From NCBI GenBank assembly GCA_022791875.1, contig JAAVZX010000077.1:62001-126000 (forward strand): a DNA stretch of 64,000 bases, read 5' to 3'. Origin of the DNA: Oscillibacter sp. Its GTDB lineage: Bacteria > Bacillota > Clostridia > Oscillospirales > Oscillospiraceae. Under the pieces are notes generated by a model. That model did no database searches. It was given only the letters and a program-made list of their open reading frames with translations, and had not been told where the DNA came from. Below are positions 7,221 to 14,034 of this stretch, one piece after another. How positions within the stretch are numbered: the stretch's first letter is position 1; each line of letters opens with the position of its first letter. The position numbers were made by a program, and so were the translations under genes.

Positions 7221-8312
7221 TTAATCCATATACGCAGGCAAAAACGCCCCCGCCCCCGTATACTCCGCGATCATCTGCATCTCCGAATAAGTCTTCTCAT
7301 TCAGCGACACACCCTCCCGCAGCACGCGCTCCCGCGCCTCAGCGGCCTTCTCGCCGTGGATGAAGATACGCTCCGCGCCCTCGGCCTTATCCGACTCCCG
7401 CACCTCTTCCAGATACTTTGTCAGCGCGTCCTTAATCGCCTGCTTATCGCCGAACATCCCGTAATCCACCGCGATAAAGCACTGCGCAATATTGGACCGC
7501 CCCGGCGTCTTGTAAATATAATTCGACGTAGTGCCGCCGGAGAGAATCGCCGTGCAGATCTCGCACAGCATCGCGAATCCATACCCCTTATAGCCCGAGG
7601 TCGCCTCCCCGGAGCCGCCCAGAGGCAGAATGCCGCCGCCCGTCTTCCCGATGATATTTTTCAGCACCCGATCCGGGTCCGTGCTGTCGTGCCCCTTCTC
7701 GTCCAGCGCCCAGCCCGCAGGCAAACCGCTGCCCCGCTTCGCGTAGACCTCCAGCTTTCCCCGCGGCACGACGGTAGTAGCCGCGTCGAAGGAGAACGGA
7801 ATCGGGTCCGCGGGCATGGCGAACGCAATCGGGTTCGTCCCCAGCATGGCCTGACGGCCGAACGTGGGCACCAGAATGGCCTCCGTGTTGGTCATGCAGA
7901 TGCCGATCAGGTCTTCTTTCGCTGCCATTTTGGAGTAGTACCCGGCAATGCCGTAGTGGTTGGAGTTGCGCACGGTAATCATGCCGAAGCCGTGGGCCTT
8001 GGCCTTTTCGATGGCCATATTCATGGCCCAGACGCCCAAAGTCTGGCCCATGCAGTCGTTGCCCTCCACGACGGCGGACAGCGGCGTCTCGAAGACCACC
8101 TCCGGCTTCGCCCCCAGCTTCACCAGGCCCCCGGTGATCTCCTGGTGGTAGCGGATCAGGCGCTGGATGCCGTGGGACTCGATGCCCGAGAGGTCTGCGG
8201 CCAGAAGGACCTCCGTGATCTGGCGGGCCTCCTCGTCGGAAAATTTGTAGCCCTTGAAGACCTCCTGGCAGAACTTCTCAAGCTCCTGGTACGACACATG
8301 ATGATACTGCAT
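7221..8312 (-). CDS. Ldh-family (malate/L-lactate-type) NAD(P)-dependent oxidoreductase
   Basis: This 363-residue enzyme belongs to the type-2 malate/L-lactate dehydrogenase family. The family includes malate, L-lactate, ureidoglycolate and 2,3-diketogulonate reductases and lacks a classic Rossmann fold. The signature SHGI (residues 46-49) contains the catalytic His, and NSNHYG (116-121) is the conserved central motif. Length is normal. It is divergent from the galactonate dehydratase gene and shares a 280-base control region with it. A keto-acid or sugar-acid reductase acting in the same pathway is therefore likely, but the exact substrate cannot be read from sequence. Confidence 0.88.
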   Translation of the reverse strand: MQYHHVSYQELEKFCQEVFKGYKFSDEEARQITEVLLAADLSGIESHGIQRLIRYHQEITGGLVKLGAKPEVVFETPLSAVVEGNDCMGQTLGVWAMNMAIEKAKAHGFGMITVRNSNHYGIAGYYSKMAAKEDLIGICMTNTEAILVPTFGRQAMLGTNPIAFAMPADPIPFSFDAATTVVPRGKLEVYAKRGSGLPAGWALDEKGHDSTDPDRVLKNIIGKTGGGILPLGGSGEATSGYKGYGFAMLCEICTAILSGGTTSNYIYKTPGRSNIAQCFIAVDYGMFGDKQAIKDALTKYLEEVRESDKAEGAERIFIHGEKAAEARERVLREGVSLNEKTYSEMQMIAEYTGAGAFLPAYMD

Positions 8313-8361
8313 AAAAATTTCCTTCCCTTTCTGTCGGCGTTTTTTTGGTACGATACCTTTT

Positions 8362-8391
8362 ATTATACCGCGTTTATTCCCCTCCCGTCAA
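8362..8391 (-). promoter_or_regulatory. Strong sigma-A-type promoter of the Ldh gene
   Basis: On the minus strand TTGACG and a consensus TATAAT are separated by 18 bases, about 50 bases upstream of the start codon. Confidence 0.82.
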
Positions 8392-8490
8392 TGCACCGCA
8401 ATGCTGAATCAGGCCCATATTTTTACGGAAATTCCACAAAGCCCTTCCGGGGGCTATGGATTTATTTTCGTGAAAATATGCAAAACGGGC

Positions 8491-8519
8491 TTGAAAAGGT
8501 ATGACGTATGATGTATACT
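8491..8519 (+). promoter_or_regulatory. Sigma-A-type promoter of the galactonate dehydratase gene
   Basis: TTGAAA and TATACT are separated by 17 bases. They lie about 70 bases upstream of the coding start and diverge from the Ldh promoter. Confidence 0.82.
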
Positions 8520-8531
8520 GGAACCATCTGG

Positions 8532-8547
8532 GAGCGTTTTCACGCTC
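8532..8547. promoter_or_regulatory. Candidate operator palindrome
   Basis: GAGCGT-TTTC-ACGCTC has perfect 6-bp arms and starts about 12 bases after the -10 box. It would therefore overlap the start of transcription of the dehydratase gene. The position suits a repressor site; the protein that binds it is unknown. Confidence 0.45.
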
Positions 8548-8590
8548 ATTGGCGGCATAAATTTTTTGAACTGGTTGAGAAAGGATGGGC

Positions 8591-9745
8591 ATGGCTATGA
8601 AAATCACGAACCTGAATCTTTATCTGGTGCGTCCCCGCTGGTGCTTCCTGGAGATGGAGACGGACGAGGGCGTTACCGGCTGGGGCGAACCGGTCCTGGA
8701 GGGCCACTGCGACGCCGTTAAAGCCTGCGTCGAGGAGATGAAGCCCTACCTCATCGGGCAGGACCCCGCCCGCATTGAGGACCTCTGGTCCACCATCTAC
8801 CGCGCGGGCTTCTACCGCGGCGGCGGCGTCCTCATGAGCGCCATCGCGGGCATTGATCAGGCCCTGTGGGACATCAAGGGCAAGGTCTTCGGCGCGCCCG
8901 TTTACCAGCTCATGGGCGGCAAGTGCCGCGACTCCATCAGGGTCTATTCCTGGATTGGCGGCGACCGCCCCTCCGACGTCGGCAAGGCCGCGAAGGAGCG
9001 CATGGACGCGGGTTTCACCGCCGTGAAGATGAACGCCACGGAAGAGCTGCAATTTATCGACAGCTACGCCAAAATCGACCAGGTTCTGGAGCGCGTTGCC
9101 TCCATCCGGGAAGCCTGCGGCAAGTATTTCGGCATTGCAGTGGACTTCCACGGCCGCGTACACAAGCCCATGGCGAAGCTCCTGGCGAAGAAGCTGGAGC
9201 AGTTCGACCCCATGTTCATCGAGGAGCCGGTTCTCTGCGAGAATATGGAGGACTTCCCGGAGATTGCCGCCGCCTGCAACGTCCCCATCGCCACCGGCGA
9301 ACGTCTTTTCACCCGCTGGGACTTCAAGCGCCTCCTGCAAACCGGCGGCGTAGACATCATCCAGCCCGACCTCTCCCACGCCGGCGGCCTGACGGAGGTC
9401 AAGAAGATTGCCTCTATGGCGGAAGCCTACGACGTAGCCCTGGCCCCCCACTGCCCCCTGGGCCCCATCGCCCTCTCCGCCTGCCTGAATGTGGACGCCA
9501 CCTGCTACAACGCCGCCATCCAGGAGCAGAGCATCGGCATCCACTACAACGTCGGCAAGAGCGTCCTGGACTACGTAAAGAACCAGTCCGACTTCGCCTT
9601 CGTAGACGGCTACGTCCAAATGCCCCAACTCCCCGGCCTTGGCGTCGACGTAAACAAGGACCTTGTCCTCGAAGAAGCCAAAACCCCGCACACATGGAAA
9701 AACCCCGTCTGGCGGCACAAGGACGGCTCTGTGGCCGAGTGGTAA
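8591..9745 (+). CDS. dgoD: Galactonate dehydratase-like enolase-superfamily enzyme
   Basis: This enzyme of about 384 residues belongs to the mandelate racemase/muconate-lactonising branch of the enolase superfamily. It resembles D-galactonate dehydratase, which removes water from D-galactonate to give 2-keto-3-deoxygalactonate. Support comes from [18 protein letters not shown] at the N-terminus, the metal-ligand and catalytic segments [17 protein letters not shown] and ATGERLF, and the [13 protein letters not shown] and [15 protein letters not shown] stretches. Three in-frame ATGs exist at 8585, 8591 and 8597. The AAAGGA site overlaps the first, so 8591 or 8597 is more likely. No aldolase or kinase for the next steps is nearby. 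Another sugar-acid dehydratase specificity is possible. Confidence 0.88.
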   Translation: MAMKITNLNLYLVRPRWCFLEMETDEGVTGWGEPVLEGHCDAVKACVEEMKPYLIGQDPARIEDLWSTIYRAGFYRGGGVLMSAIAGIDQALWDIKGKVFGAPVYQLMGGKCRDSIRVYSWIGGDRPSDVGKAAKERMDAGFTAVKMNATEELQFIDSYAKIDQVLERVASIREACGKYFGIAVDFHGRVHKPMAKLLAKKLEQFDPMFIEEPVLCENMEDFPEIAAACNVPIATGERLFTRWDFKRLLQTGGVDIIQPDLSHAGGLTEVKKIASMAEAYDVALAPHCPLGPIALSACLNVDATCYNAAIQEQSIGIHYNVGKSVLDYVKNQSDFAFVDGYVQMPQLPGLGVDVNKDLVLEEAKTPHTWKNPVWRHKDGSVAEW

Positions 9746-9777
9746 ACGTGGTGCCTACCTACCCAGCCGGGCTTCCG

Positions 9778-9924
9778 GCCTCCGGCGGCTTACTTTTCTT
9801 GAAAGAAAAGTAAGCAAAAGAACTTTAATACCGCTCTACACATTGGCAGTTGCGAAAGCCTGTCACACGGTAACGTGGTGCGGTGCAGGTGGGTCCTTCC
9901 ACGGAAGGACCCACAGATTTTTTA
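9778..9924 (+). repeat. Intergenic hairpin repeat, family B, copy 2
   Basis: The head CTCCGGCGG is followed by the stem GCTTACTTTTCTT / AAGAAAAGTAAGC, the linker with TACCGCTCTA and GTCACACGGTAACGT, and a terminal hairpin GTGGGTCCTTCC / GGAAGGACCCAC before a T-run. Stem bases differ from copy 1 but pairing is kept. Confidence 0.85.
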
Positions 9925-9946
9925 TAACCATCCTCTAAAATGCACC

Positions 9947-10049
9947 GTAGGGGACGCCGCCCTCGGCGTCCCGTCCTTCGCGCCCACCCTGTTTGCCTGA
10001 CATGCACCCCCGTAGGGGCGGGCCTCCGCGCCCGCCCATCCTCCGCGCC
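9947..10049 (+). repeat. Two intergenic hairpin repeats, family C, copies 4 and 5
   Basis: Copy 4 reads GTAGGGGACGCCGCCCTCGG and closes with CGTCCC. Copy 5 reads GTAGGGGCGGGCCTCCGCGC and closes with CCGCCC. The paired changes in the two stems preserve the hairpin. Together with the family B copy they fill the 400-base gap to the next gene. Confidence 0.8.
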
Positions 10050-10072
10050 CCTGGCAATTGCAATGGATCGCT

Positions 10073-10101
10073 TTGACAGCCAAAACCGTCCATGCTATAA
10101 T
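10073..10101 (+). promoter_or_regulatory. Consensus sigma-A promoter
   Basis: TTGACA and TATAAT are both perfect matches, with 17 bases between them, about 55 bases upstream of the membrane-protein gene. It probably also drives the two RpiR genes that follow. Confidence 0.88.
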
Positions 10102-10157
10102 TAACTTAGAAAATCACTATTTATGTATCGGGAGGACAGAAGGGAGGGTGCAATACA

Positions 10158-10598
10158 ATGCACGAAGAAGACCGCACAAACTACGCCTACTGGAAGCGCC
10201 CGTGGCACAAATGGATCGTTTTTGCGGCGGCTCTTATACAGCTCTGGCCTTTGTGGCAGAACATCCGGGAATATCACAGCATTTCCAACATGGGAATTCT
10301 CAGCGCCTCCGAATGGACAACCTATGCGCTGCAAAAAAATTGGCAGTGCGCCCTTAACGGATTTCTTTTTACCATGCTTTTGGGATGCTTTCTAATCGGT
10401 TTCTTTGTCCGAACCCAAAGAGAATCCAACTTAGCCAACGGTCTGCTTCTCCTGCTCCTGTCCCTCGCATGGGGCGCTGCAGGCATTGTGCTGCACCTGC
10501 TCTCGTCCCCCGGCAAAGCGCTGCAATGGTCCTTCATCCTGCTCATCGGCCTTGGAGGCGCCGTCTACAGCTTATCAAGTTATCGTAAAAACCATTAA
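10158..10598 (+). CDS. Hypothetical four-helix membrane protein
   Basis: This 146-residue protein has four hydrophobic segments, at about residues 19-35, 66-86, 94-115 and 122-140. The short N-terminus before the first segment is charged. It starts at ATG 10158 with GGGAGGG about ten bases upstream, behind a consensus promoter. I do not recognise the family. It lies just before two RpiR regulators and may share their transcript, but nothing ties it to them functionally. Confidence 0.75.
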   Translation: MHEEDRTNYAYWKRPWHKWIVFAAALIQLWPLWQNIREYHSISNMGILSASEWTTYALQKNWQCALNGFLFTMLLGCFLIGFFVRTQRESNLANGLLLLLLSLAWGAAGIVLHLLSSPGKALQWSFILLIGLGGAVYSLSSYRKNH

Positions 10599-10622
10599 AT
10601 ACAGACAGAGAGGATGCCGCCT

Positions 10623-11426
10623 GTGATTACGCTGCACCTGAACGACGAGATCATCAAGAGCCTCAGCGGCCCCGAGCTGGAAATCCTCAAATACGCCTAC
10701 GAGCACACCGAGGATGTCCTGGGCATGAGCATCCAGCAGGTGGCGGCGGGGGTGGCCTACTCCCCCACCACCGTCCTGCGCTTCTGCAAGAAGCTGGGCT
10801 ACTCCGGCTTCGCGGAGTTCAAGTACGTCCTCCGGGCCCAGACCCGGGAGAAGGACACCCCCGTCTCCACCCGCTCCGGCCGCGCCTTCACCGCCGGTAT
10901 GATGCTGGACGCCCTCAGCGCCAACCTCCAGGCCACGTCGAAGCTGATCCGGGAGGAACAGCTTCTTCAAACGTTCCAATATTTAGAAAGCGGATGCCCT
11001 ATCTACCTGTGGTCCCCCGGGGGCCTGACATCGGTGGCGGTGGAGTATTTCGAGAAGCTCCTTCTGTCCATCGGGCGGCAGGAGGTGTACCTGGTGGAGT
11101 CGGTGAAAATGTTTGAGCAAATCCTGAAAAGCCTCACCCAGAAACCCCTGCTGATCCTGATCAGCACCTCCGGCAAGTACCCCACCACCATCCGCCTGGG
11201 AAAGCTGGGGCGCGTGAACGGGATACCGATCCTGGCCATCTCGCCCTATGCCAACAACGACGTTGCCGACTCGGCGGACATCAGCTTCCGTTTCTTCGCC
11301 ACCCAGCGGGAAAACCTGGGCGCGGAGTTCACCTCCCGCCTCCCCATCTTTTTCGTGATCAACATGATTATCCAGTGCTACCTGCGCTGGCGCGGGGAGG
11401 GCGAGAGCGATGCTTCCACTGTTTGA
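10623..11426 (+). CDS. MurR/RpiR-family transcriptional regulator 1
   Basis: This regulator of about 267 residues has an N-terminal RpiR helix-turn-helix (MSIQQVAAGVAYSPTTVLRFCKKLGYSGFAEFKYVL) and a C-terminal SIS sugar-phosphate-binding domain (YLWSPGGLTSVAVEYF, PLLILISTSGKYPTT). Family members sense phosphosugars and control sugar or amino-sugar catabolism. ATG 10614 is part of the ribosome site GAGAGGATG, so GTG 10623, eight bases behind it, is the more likely start. The gene overlaps the next RpiR gene by 17 bases. No catabolic operon follows, so the target genes are not obvious. Confidence 0.9.
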   Translation: MITLHLNDEIIKSLSGPELEILKYAYEHTEDVLGMSIQQVAAGVAYSPTTVLRFCKKLGYSGFAEFKYVLRAQTREKDTPVSTRSGRAFTAGMMLDALSANLQATSKLIREEQLLQTFQYLESGCPIYLWSPGGLTSVAVEYFEKLLLSIGRQEVYLVESVKMFEQILKSLTQKPLLILISTSGKYPTTIRLGKLGRVNGIPILAISPYANNDVADSADISFRFFATQRENLGAEFTSRLPIFFVINMIIQCYLRWRGEGESDASTV

Positions 11427-12180
11427 AAAGGCCCGCGGCCTGCGCCTCACGGAGACGGAAACGTCCATTCTCCAATGGCTGGAGGCCCACCCGGCGGAGG
11501 CCGCGCGGATGAACCTGAGCGCCCTGTGCGCGGAGCTGTACACCTCCAACGCCACCATCGTCCGCTTCTGCCAGAAGCTGGGCCTCAGCGGCTTCAACGA
11601 CTTCAAGTACCAGCTCCGCCGGGAGCTCCAGCAGAGCGAGGCCAGCTTTTTCTACGCCGATACCTATGTGGACCGCGCCATTGCGCGTCTCGAGGACACC
11701 GTGGCCTCCCTGGACCTCCGGCAGCTGGAGGAAATCACGGAACTGCTGACCTCTGGCCGTCCCCTGTACATCTACGGCACCAACCTGAGCGCCCTCCCCG
11801 CGCGGTATCTGCAAATCGTGCTGAACTCCCTGGACTACCCGTCGATTCTGATTGAATGGCGGAATCTGCTGAATGGCCTGGTTTCCAATATGCGGGAGGA
11901 CGCGATCCTCCTGGTGATCAGCGCAAAGGGGAACGCGGAGCGGTATTTGCAGGCGTTTCAGGAGGCGCGGAAGCGGGGGCTGACCACGATTCTGCTGACC
12001 TGTTCCGCGGAGTCGCCGCTGATTCCGTACGGCACGATTGCGGTTTGTACCAGCGACCAGCGGGAGGAATTCAATAATACGGACGTGAACCCGCGCCTGG
12101 GCTTCTTCACGGTGATCCAGATCCTGATCGAGCTGGCGGCGGAGAAGAAAAAGCCCGGCGGGGATACGAAAAAAGTGTGA
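11410..12180 (+). CDS. MurR/RpiR-family transcriptional regulator 2
   Basis: This 256-residue regulator has the same architecture as the preceding gene. The HTH region contains MNLSALCAELYTSNATIVRFCQKLGLSGFNDFKYQL and the SIS domain has YIYGTNLSALPARYLQIVL and AILLVISAKGNAERYL. It starts at ATG 11410 behind GGGGAGGG, inside the end of regulator 1. The two proteins are clearly divergent paralogues rather than a recent duplication. Overlapping tandem RpiR genes suggest coordinated synthesis and possibly a heteromeric regulator, which is inference. Confidence 0.9.
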   Translation: MLPLFEKARGLRLTETETSILQWLEAHPAEAARMNLSALCAELYTSNATIVRFCQKLGLSGFNDFKYQLRRELQQSEASFFYADTYVDRAIARLEDTVASLDLRQLEEITELLTSGRPLYIYGTNLSALPARYLQIVLNSLDYPSILIEWRNLLNGLVSNMREDAILLVISAKGNAERYLQAFQEARKRGLTTILLTCSAESPLIPYGTIAVCTSDQREEFNNTDVNPRLGFFTVIQILIELAAEKKKPGGDTKKV

Positions 12181-12193
12181 GGGGGTACGTACT

Positions 12194-12613
12194 GTGCAGG
12201 AACGGGAGAGCGTGATTCGCCTCTGGTTCGAGATGTGGCTTCAAGGGAAGGACCTGGGGATCGACGAGATTTTCACAGAGGATGCCGTTTACATTGAAAG
12301 CTGGGGGCCGGAATACGCGGGCCGCAAGGCGGTGAAGCACTGGTTTACGGAATGGAACGGACGGGGCCGGGTTGCCGTGTGGGAAATCAGGCAGTTTTTT
12401 CACAAGGGGAGCCAGACCGTTGTGGAATGGTACTTCAAAGACCAAATGAACGACGGCACGGCGGAGGAATTCGACGGAATGACGCTCGTTGAATGGACAG
12501 ACGGCGGCAAAATCAAGTTCCTGAAAGAGTTCGGCTGCAACCTGAACCGCTACAACCCCTACCAGCACGGCGCTGCACCGCAGTTCAGGGACGAGAAAGC
12601 GAAGTGGTTCTGA
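12194..12613 (+). CDS. SnoaL/NTF2-like domain protein
   Basis: This 139-residue single-domain protein resembles the SnoaL/NTF2-like fold. The pattern is an N-terminal helix (VIRLWFEMWLQGKDLGIDEIFTEDAVYIESWGPEY) followed by beta strands ending in IKFLKEFGCNLNRYNPY. The start is GTG 12194 with GAGGGGG upstream, 13 bases after the second RpiR gene, so it is probably co-transcribed. Such proteins bind small hydrophobic ligands or act as isomerases or hydrolases; no activity can be assigned. Confidence 0.78.
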   Translation: MQERESVIRLWFEMWLQGKDLGIDEIFTEDAVYIESWGPEYAGRKAVKHWFTEWNGRGRVAVWEIRQFFHKGSQTVVEWYFKDQMNDGTAEEFDGMTLVEWTDGGKIKFLKEFGCNLNRYNPYQHGAAPQFRDEKAKWF

Positions 12614-12659
12614 GGCACAGACGGAGGCACGGCAGGTTAAAAACATTTCACATATCCTC

Positions 12660-12721
12660 TTGACACGGCACAGGCCGTGTGATATATTTATAATGCAATA
12701 GGTTAAAAATATATCACACGG
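12660..12721 (+). promoter_or_regulatory. Promoter with overlapping palindromic operator
   Basis: TTGACA and TATATT with a 17-base spacer form a promoter at 12660-12688. Overlapping it are two inverted repeats. One is ACACGGC-ACAG-GCCGTGT at 12663-12680. The other has perfect 15-bp arms, CCGTGTGATATATTT at 12675-12689 and its complement at 12707-12721, around a 17-base centre. The palindromes therefore cover the -10 box and reach the ribosome site. Binding by the downstream XRE protein is the obvious inference. Confidence 0.75.
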
Positions 12722-12732
12722 AGGAATGGAAT

Positions 12733-13137
12733 ATGAAATCGAAGGTCACACTCAAGGAAATCGTAGCAACCAAGATCATCTACGCCCTGCTTCTGGCCTG
12801 CTATTACTGGATGTGGGCGCGGCGGGACTGGCACGATTATTATGAAACCATCCAGAATACGGTGGTTGTATTCACAATTGTGTTTTTCCTGCTGCGGGCA
12901 GGCCGCATCCGCAAGTACAGCAAGGAAGAAAAGGACGAGCTTGCAATTCATAATTTGCTGCGTGCGGATTCCATCGGGCTAAAGGTTATGACAGCGGCCA
13001 CGATTGTGATTGCATTTGCATGTGCGGTAGGGGCCGTCAGCGGAACGGCGGCAGGCTATGCGCTGGTGGGTATGGTTTTTGCGTTAGCCGTCATCAGATT
13101 CATGATTTTTTGTATTATGGACAGTAAAGGAGTCTAG
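12733..13137 (+). CDS. Small membrane protein in XRE-regulator cassette (DUF2178-like)
   Basis: This 134-residue protein has about four hydrophobic segments (near 12-28, 42-55, 83-103 and 106-127) and a charged central loop, RKYSKEEKDELAIHNLLRADS. It starts at ATG 12733 behind GGAGGAATGG. The XRE regulator follows after one base, so they form a two-gene operon. Pairs of a small DUF2178-like membrane protein with a YozG-type XRE regulator are common in Firmicutes, but the role of the membrane protein is not known to me. Composition is more AT-rich than the neighbours. Confidence 0.8.
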   Translation: MKSKVTLKEIVATKIIYALLLACYYWMWARRDWHDYYETIQNTVVVFTIVFFLLRAGRIRKYSKEEKDELAIHNLLRADSIGLKVMTAATIVIAFACAVGAVSGTAAGYALVGMVFALAVIRFMIFCIMDSKGV

Positions 13138-13138
13138 T

Positions 13139-13342
13139 ATGGCCCTCAAGACGAAGGTCAAGGAGTATCGGGAAAAAGCGGGATTGAAGCAAAGCGAGCT
13201 GGCGGAGCTGGTCCACGCGCGGCGGGAGACGATTGTGCATCTGGAAAGTGGGCGGTATAACCCGTCGCTGAGGCTGGCAATGGAGATTGCCAAGGTCTTC
13301 CAGGCGACGGTGGAGGAACTGTTTGAGTTTACGGATGAGTAA
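13139..13342 (+). CDS. Small XRE-family transcriptional regulator
   Basis: This 67-residue protein is essentially one XRE helix-turn-helix domain: VKEYREKAGLKQSELAELV, then HARRETIVHLESGRYNPSLRLAMEIAKVF, ending in an acidic tail. It starts at ATG 13139 with AAAGGAG upstream and follows the membrane protein gene with no real gap. It probably binds the large palindrome at 12663-12721 as a dimer and represses its own operon. That link is inferred from position and symmetry. Confidence 0.92.
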   Translation: MALKTKVKEYREKAGLKQSELAELVHARRETIVHLESGRYNPSLRLAMEIAKVFQATVEELFEFTDE

Positions 13343-13352
13343 AAATGAACAT

Positions 13353-13383
13353 AAAAAACGGACTCCGTTGGAGTCCGTTTTTT
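13353..13383. terminator. Bidirectional rho-independent terminator
   Basis: AAAAAACGGACTCC-GTT-GGAGTCCGTTTTTT has a perfect stem with an A-run and a T-run. It ends the membrane protein/XRE operon. Confidence 0.92.
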
Positions 13384-13386
13384 ACG

Positions 13387-13498
13387 CAGGTCCCACGTTA
13401 CCGTGTGACAGGCTTTCGCGCTTACCAGAGTATAGAGCGGTACTAAAAAGTTCTTTTTTCGGTTCCTTTTTTCTTTCAAGAAAAAAGGAACAGCCCCC
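13387..13498 (-). repeat. Intergenic hairpin repeat, family B, copy 3
   Basis: This reverse-orientation copy keeps GTTACCGTGTGACAGGC, the GAGCGGTA linker and the stem GGTTCCTTTTTTCTT / AAGAAAAAAGGAACx. The terminal GTGGGACC hairpin is only half present, because the copy abuts the terminator of the XRE operon. Confidence 0.8.
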
Positions 13499-13501
13499 GC
13501 A

Positions 13502-13888
13502 TTACTCCTCGCCCATAGGCGCACCGCACTGCGGGCAGAACTTACTGTCGGACTCCGCGCCGCAGATGGGGCACTTCTTCCCAACGGGAGCGGGCTCCTC
13601 CTCGACGGCGGGTTCTTCCTTCACGGGGCGGCTGGCTTCCAGCTCGGCGATTTTCGCCTTGGAAGTGTTGACGGCCTCCACAGTCTCCTTTACGGCCTCG
13701 GGGATCTCCCCCTCGAACTCGTTCACGAACCACTCGCCGATGATGCGGTAATTCTTCTCGATCTCCCGCTGCTCTCCGGCGATGGCCACGTTAATCTTCA
13801 CCTGCTCGGCGGCGTCCTTCGTCCGGTCCGCGGCCATGCTCGCTACGTCCTTCGCCTTTTTGGTCAGTTCATCAAACGAAAATCCCAT
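13502..13888 (-). CDS. Zinc-ribbon protein with N-terminal helical domain
   Basis: This 128-residue protein begins with an amphipathic helical region (FDELTKKAKDVASMAADRTKDAAEQ) and has a coiled-coil-like centre. It ends with a zinc-ribbon, CPICGAESDSKFCPQCGAP, whose four cysteines form two CxxC knuckles. A Pro/Glu-rich linker (VKEEPAVEEEPAP) joins the two parts. Proteins of this design are common and mostly uncharacterised in gut Firmicutes. It is cytoplasmic and monocistronic. Confidence 0.83.
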   Translation of the reverse strand: MGFSFDELTKKAKDVASMAADRTKDAAEQVKINVAIAGEQREIEKNYRIIGEWFVNEFEGEIPEAVKETVEAVNTSKAKIAELEASRPVKEEPAVEEEPAPVGKKCPICGAESDSKFCPQCGAPMGEE

Positions 13889-13989
13889 GATAATTCCCCT
13901 TTCATATTTTAGCCTCGCGGCCTGGTTCCTGTTTTAGGTAAACGACTCCCTGTTGGGTCTGGCCCTCCGGCTGGGCCACTATAAGGTCT

Positions 13990-14018
13990 AGTATAGCGCA
14001 TTTCCCCGCGGAACGCAA
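13990..14018 (-). promoter_or_regulatory. Sigma-A-type promoter of the zinc-ribbon gene
   Basis: On the minus strand TTGCGT and TATACT are separated by 17 bases. The transcript would have a leader of about 95 bases that includes a TGGCC / GGCCA hairpin. Confidence 0.68.
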
Positions 14019-14034
14019 CAAAATTTCCGTATGT

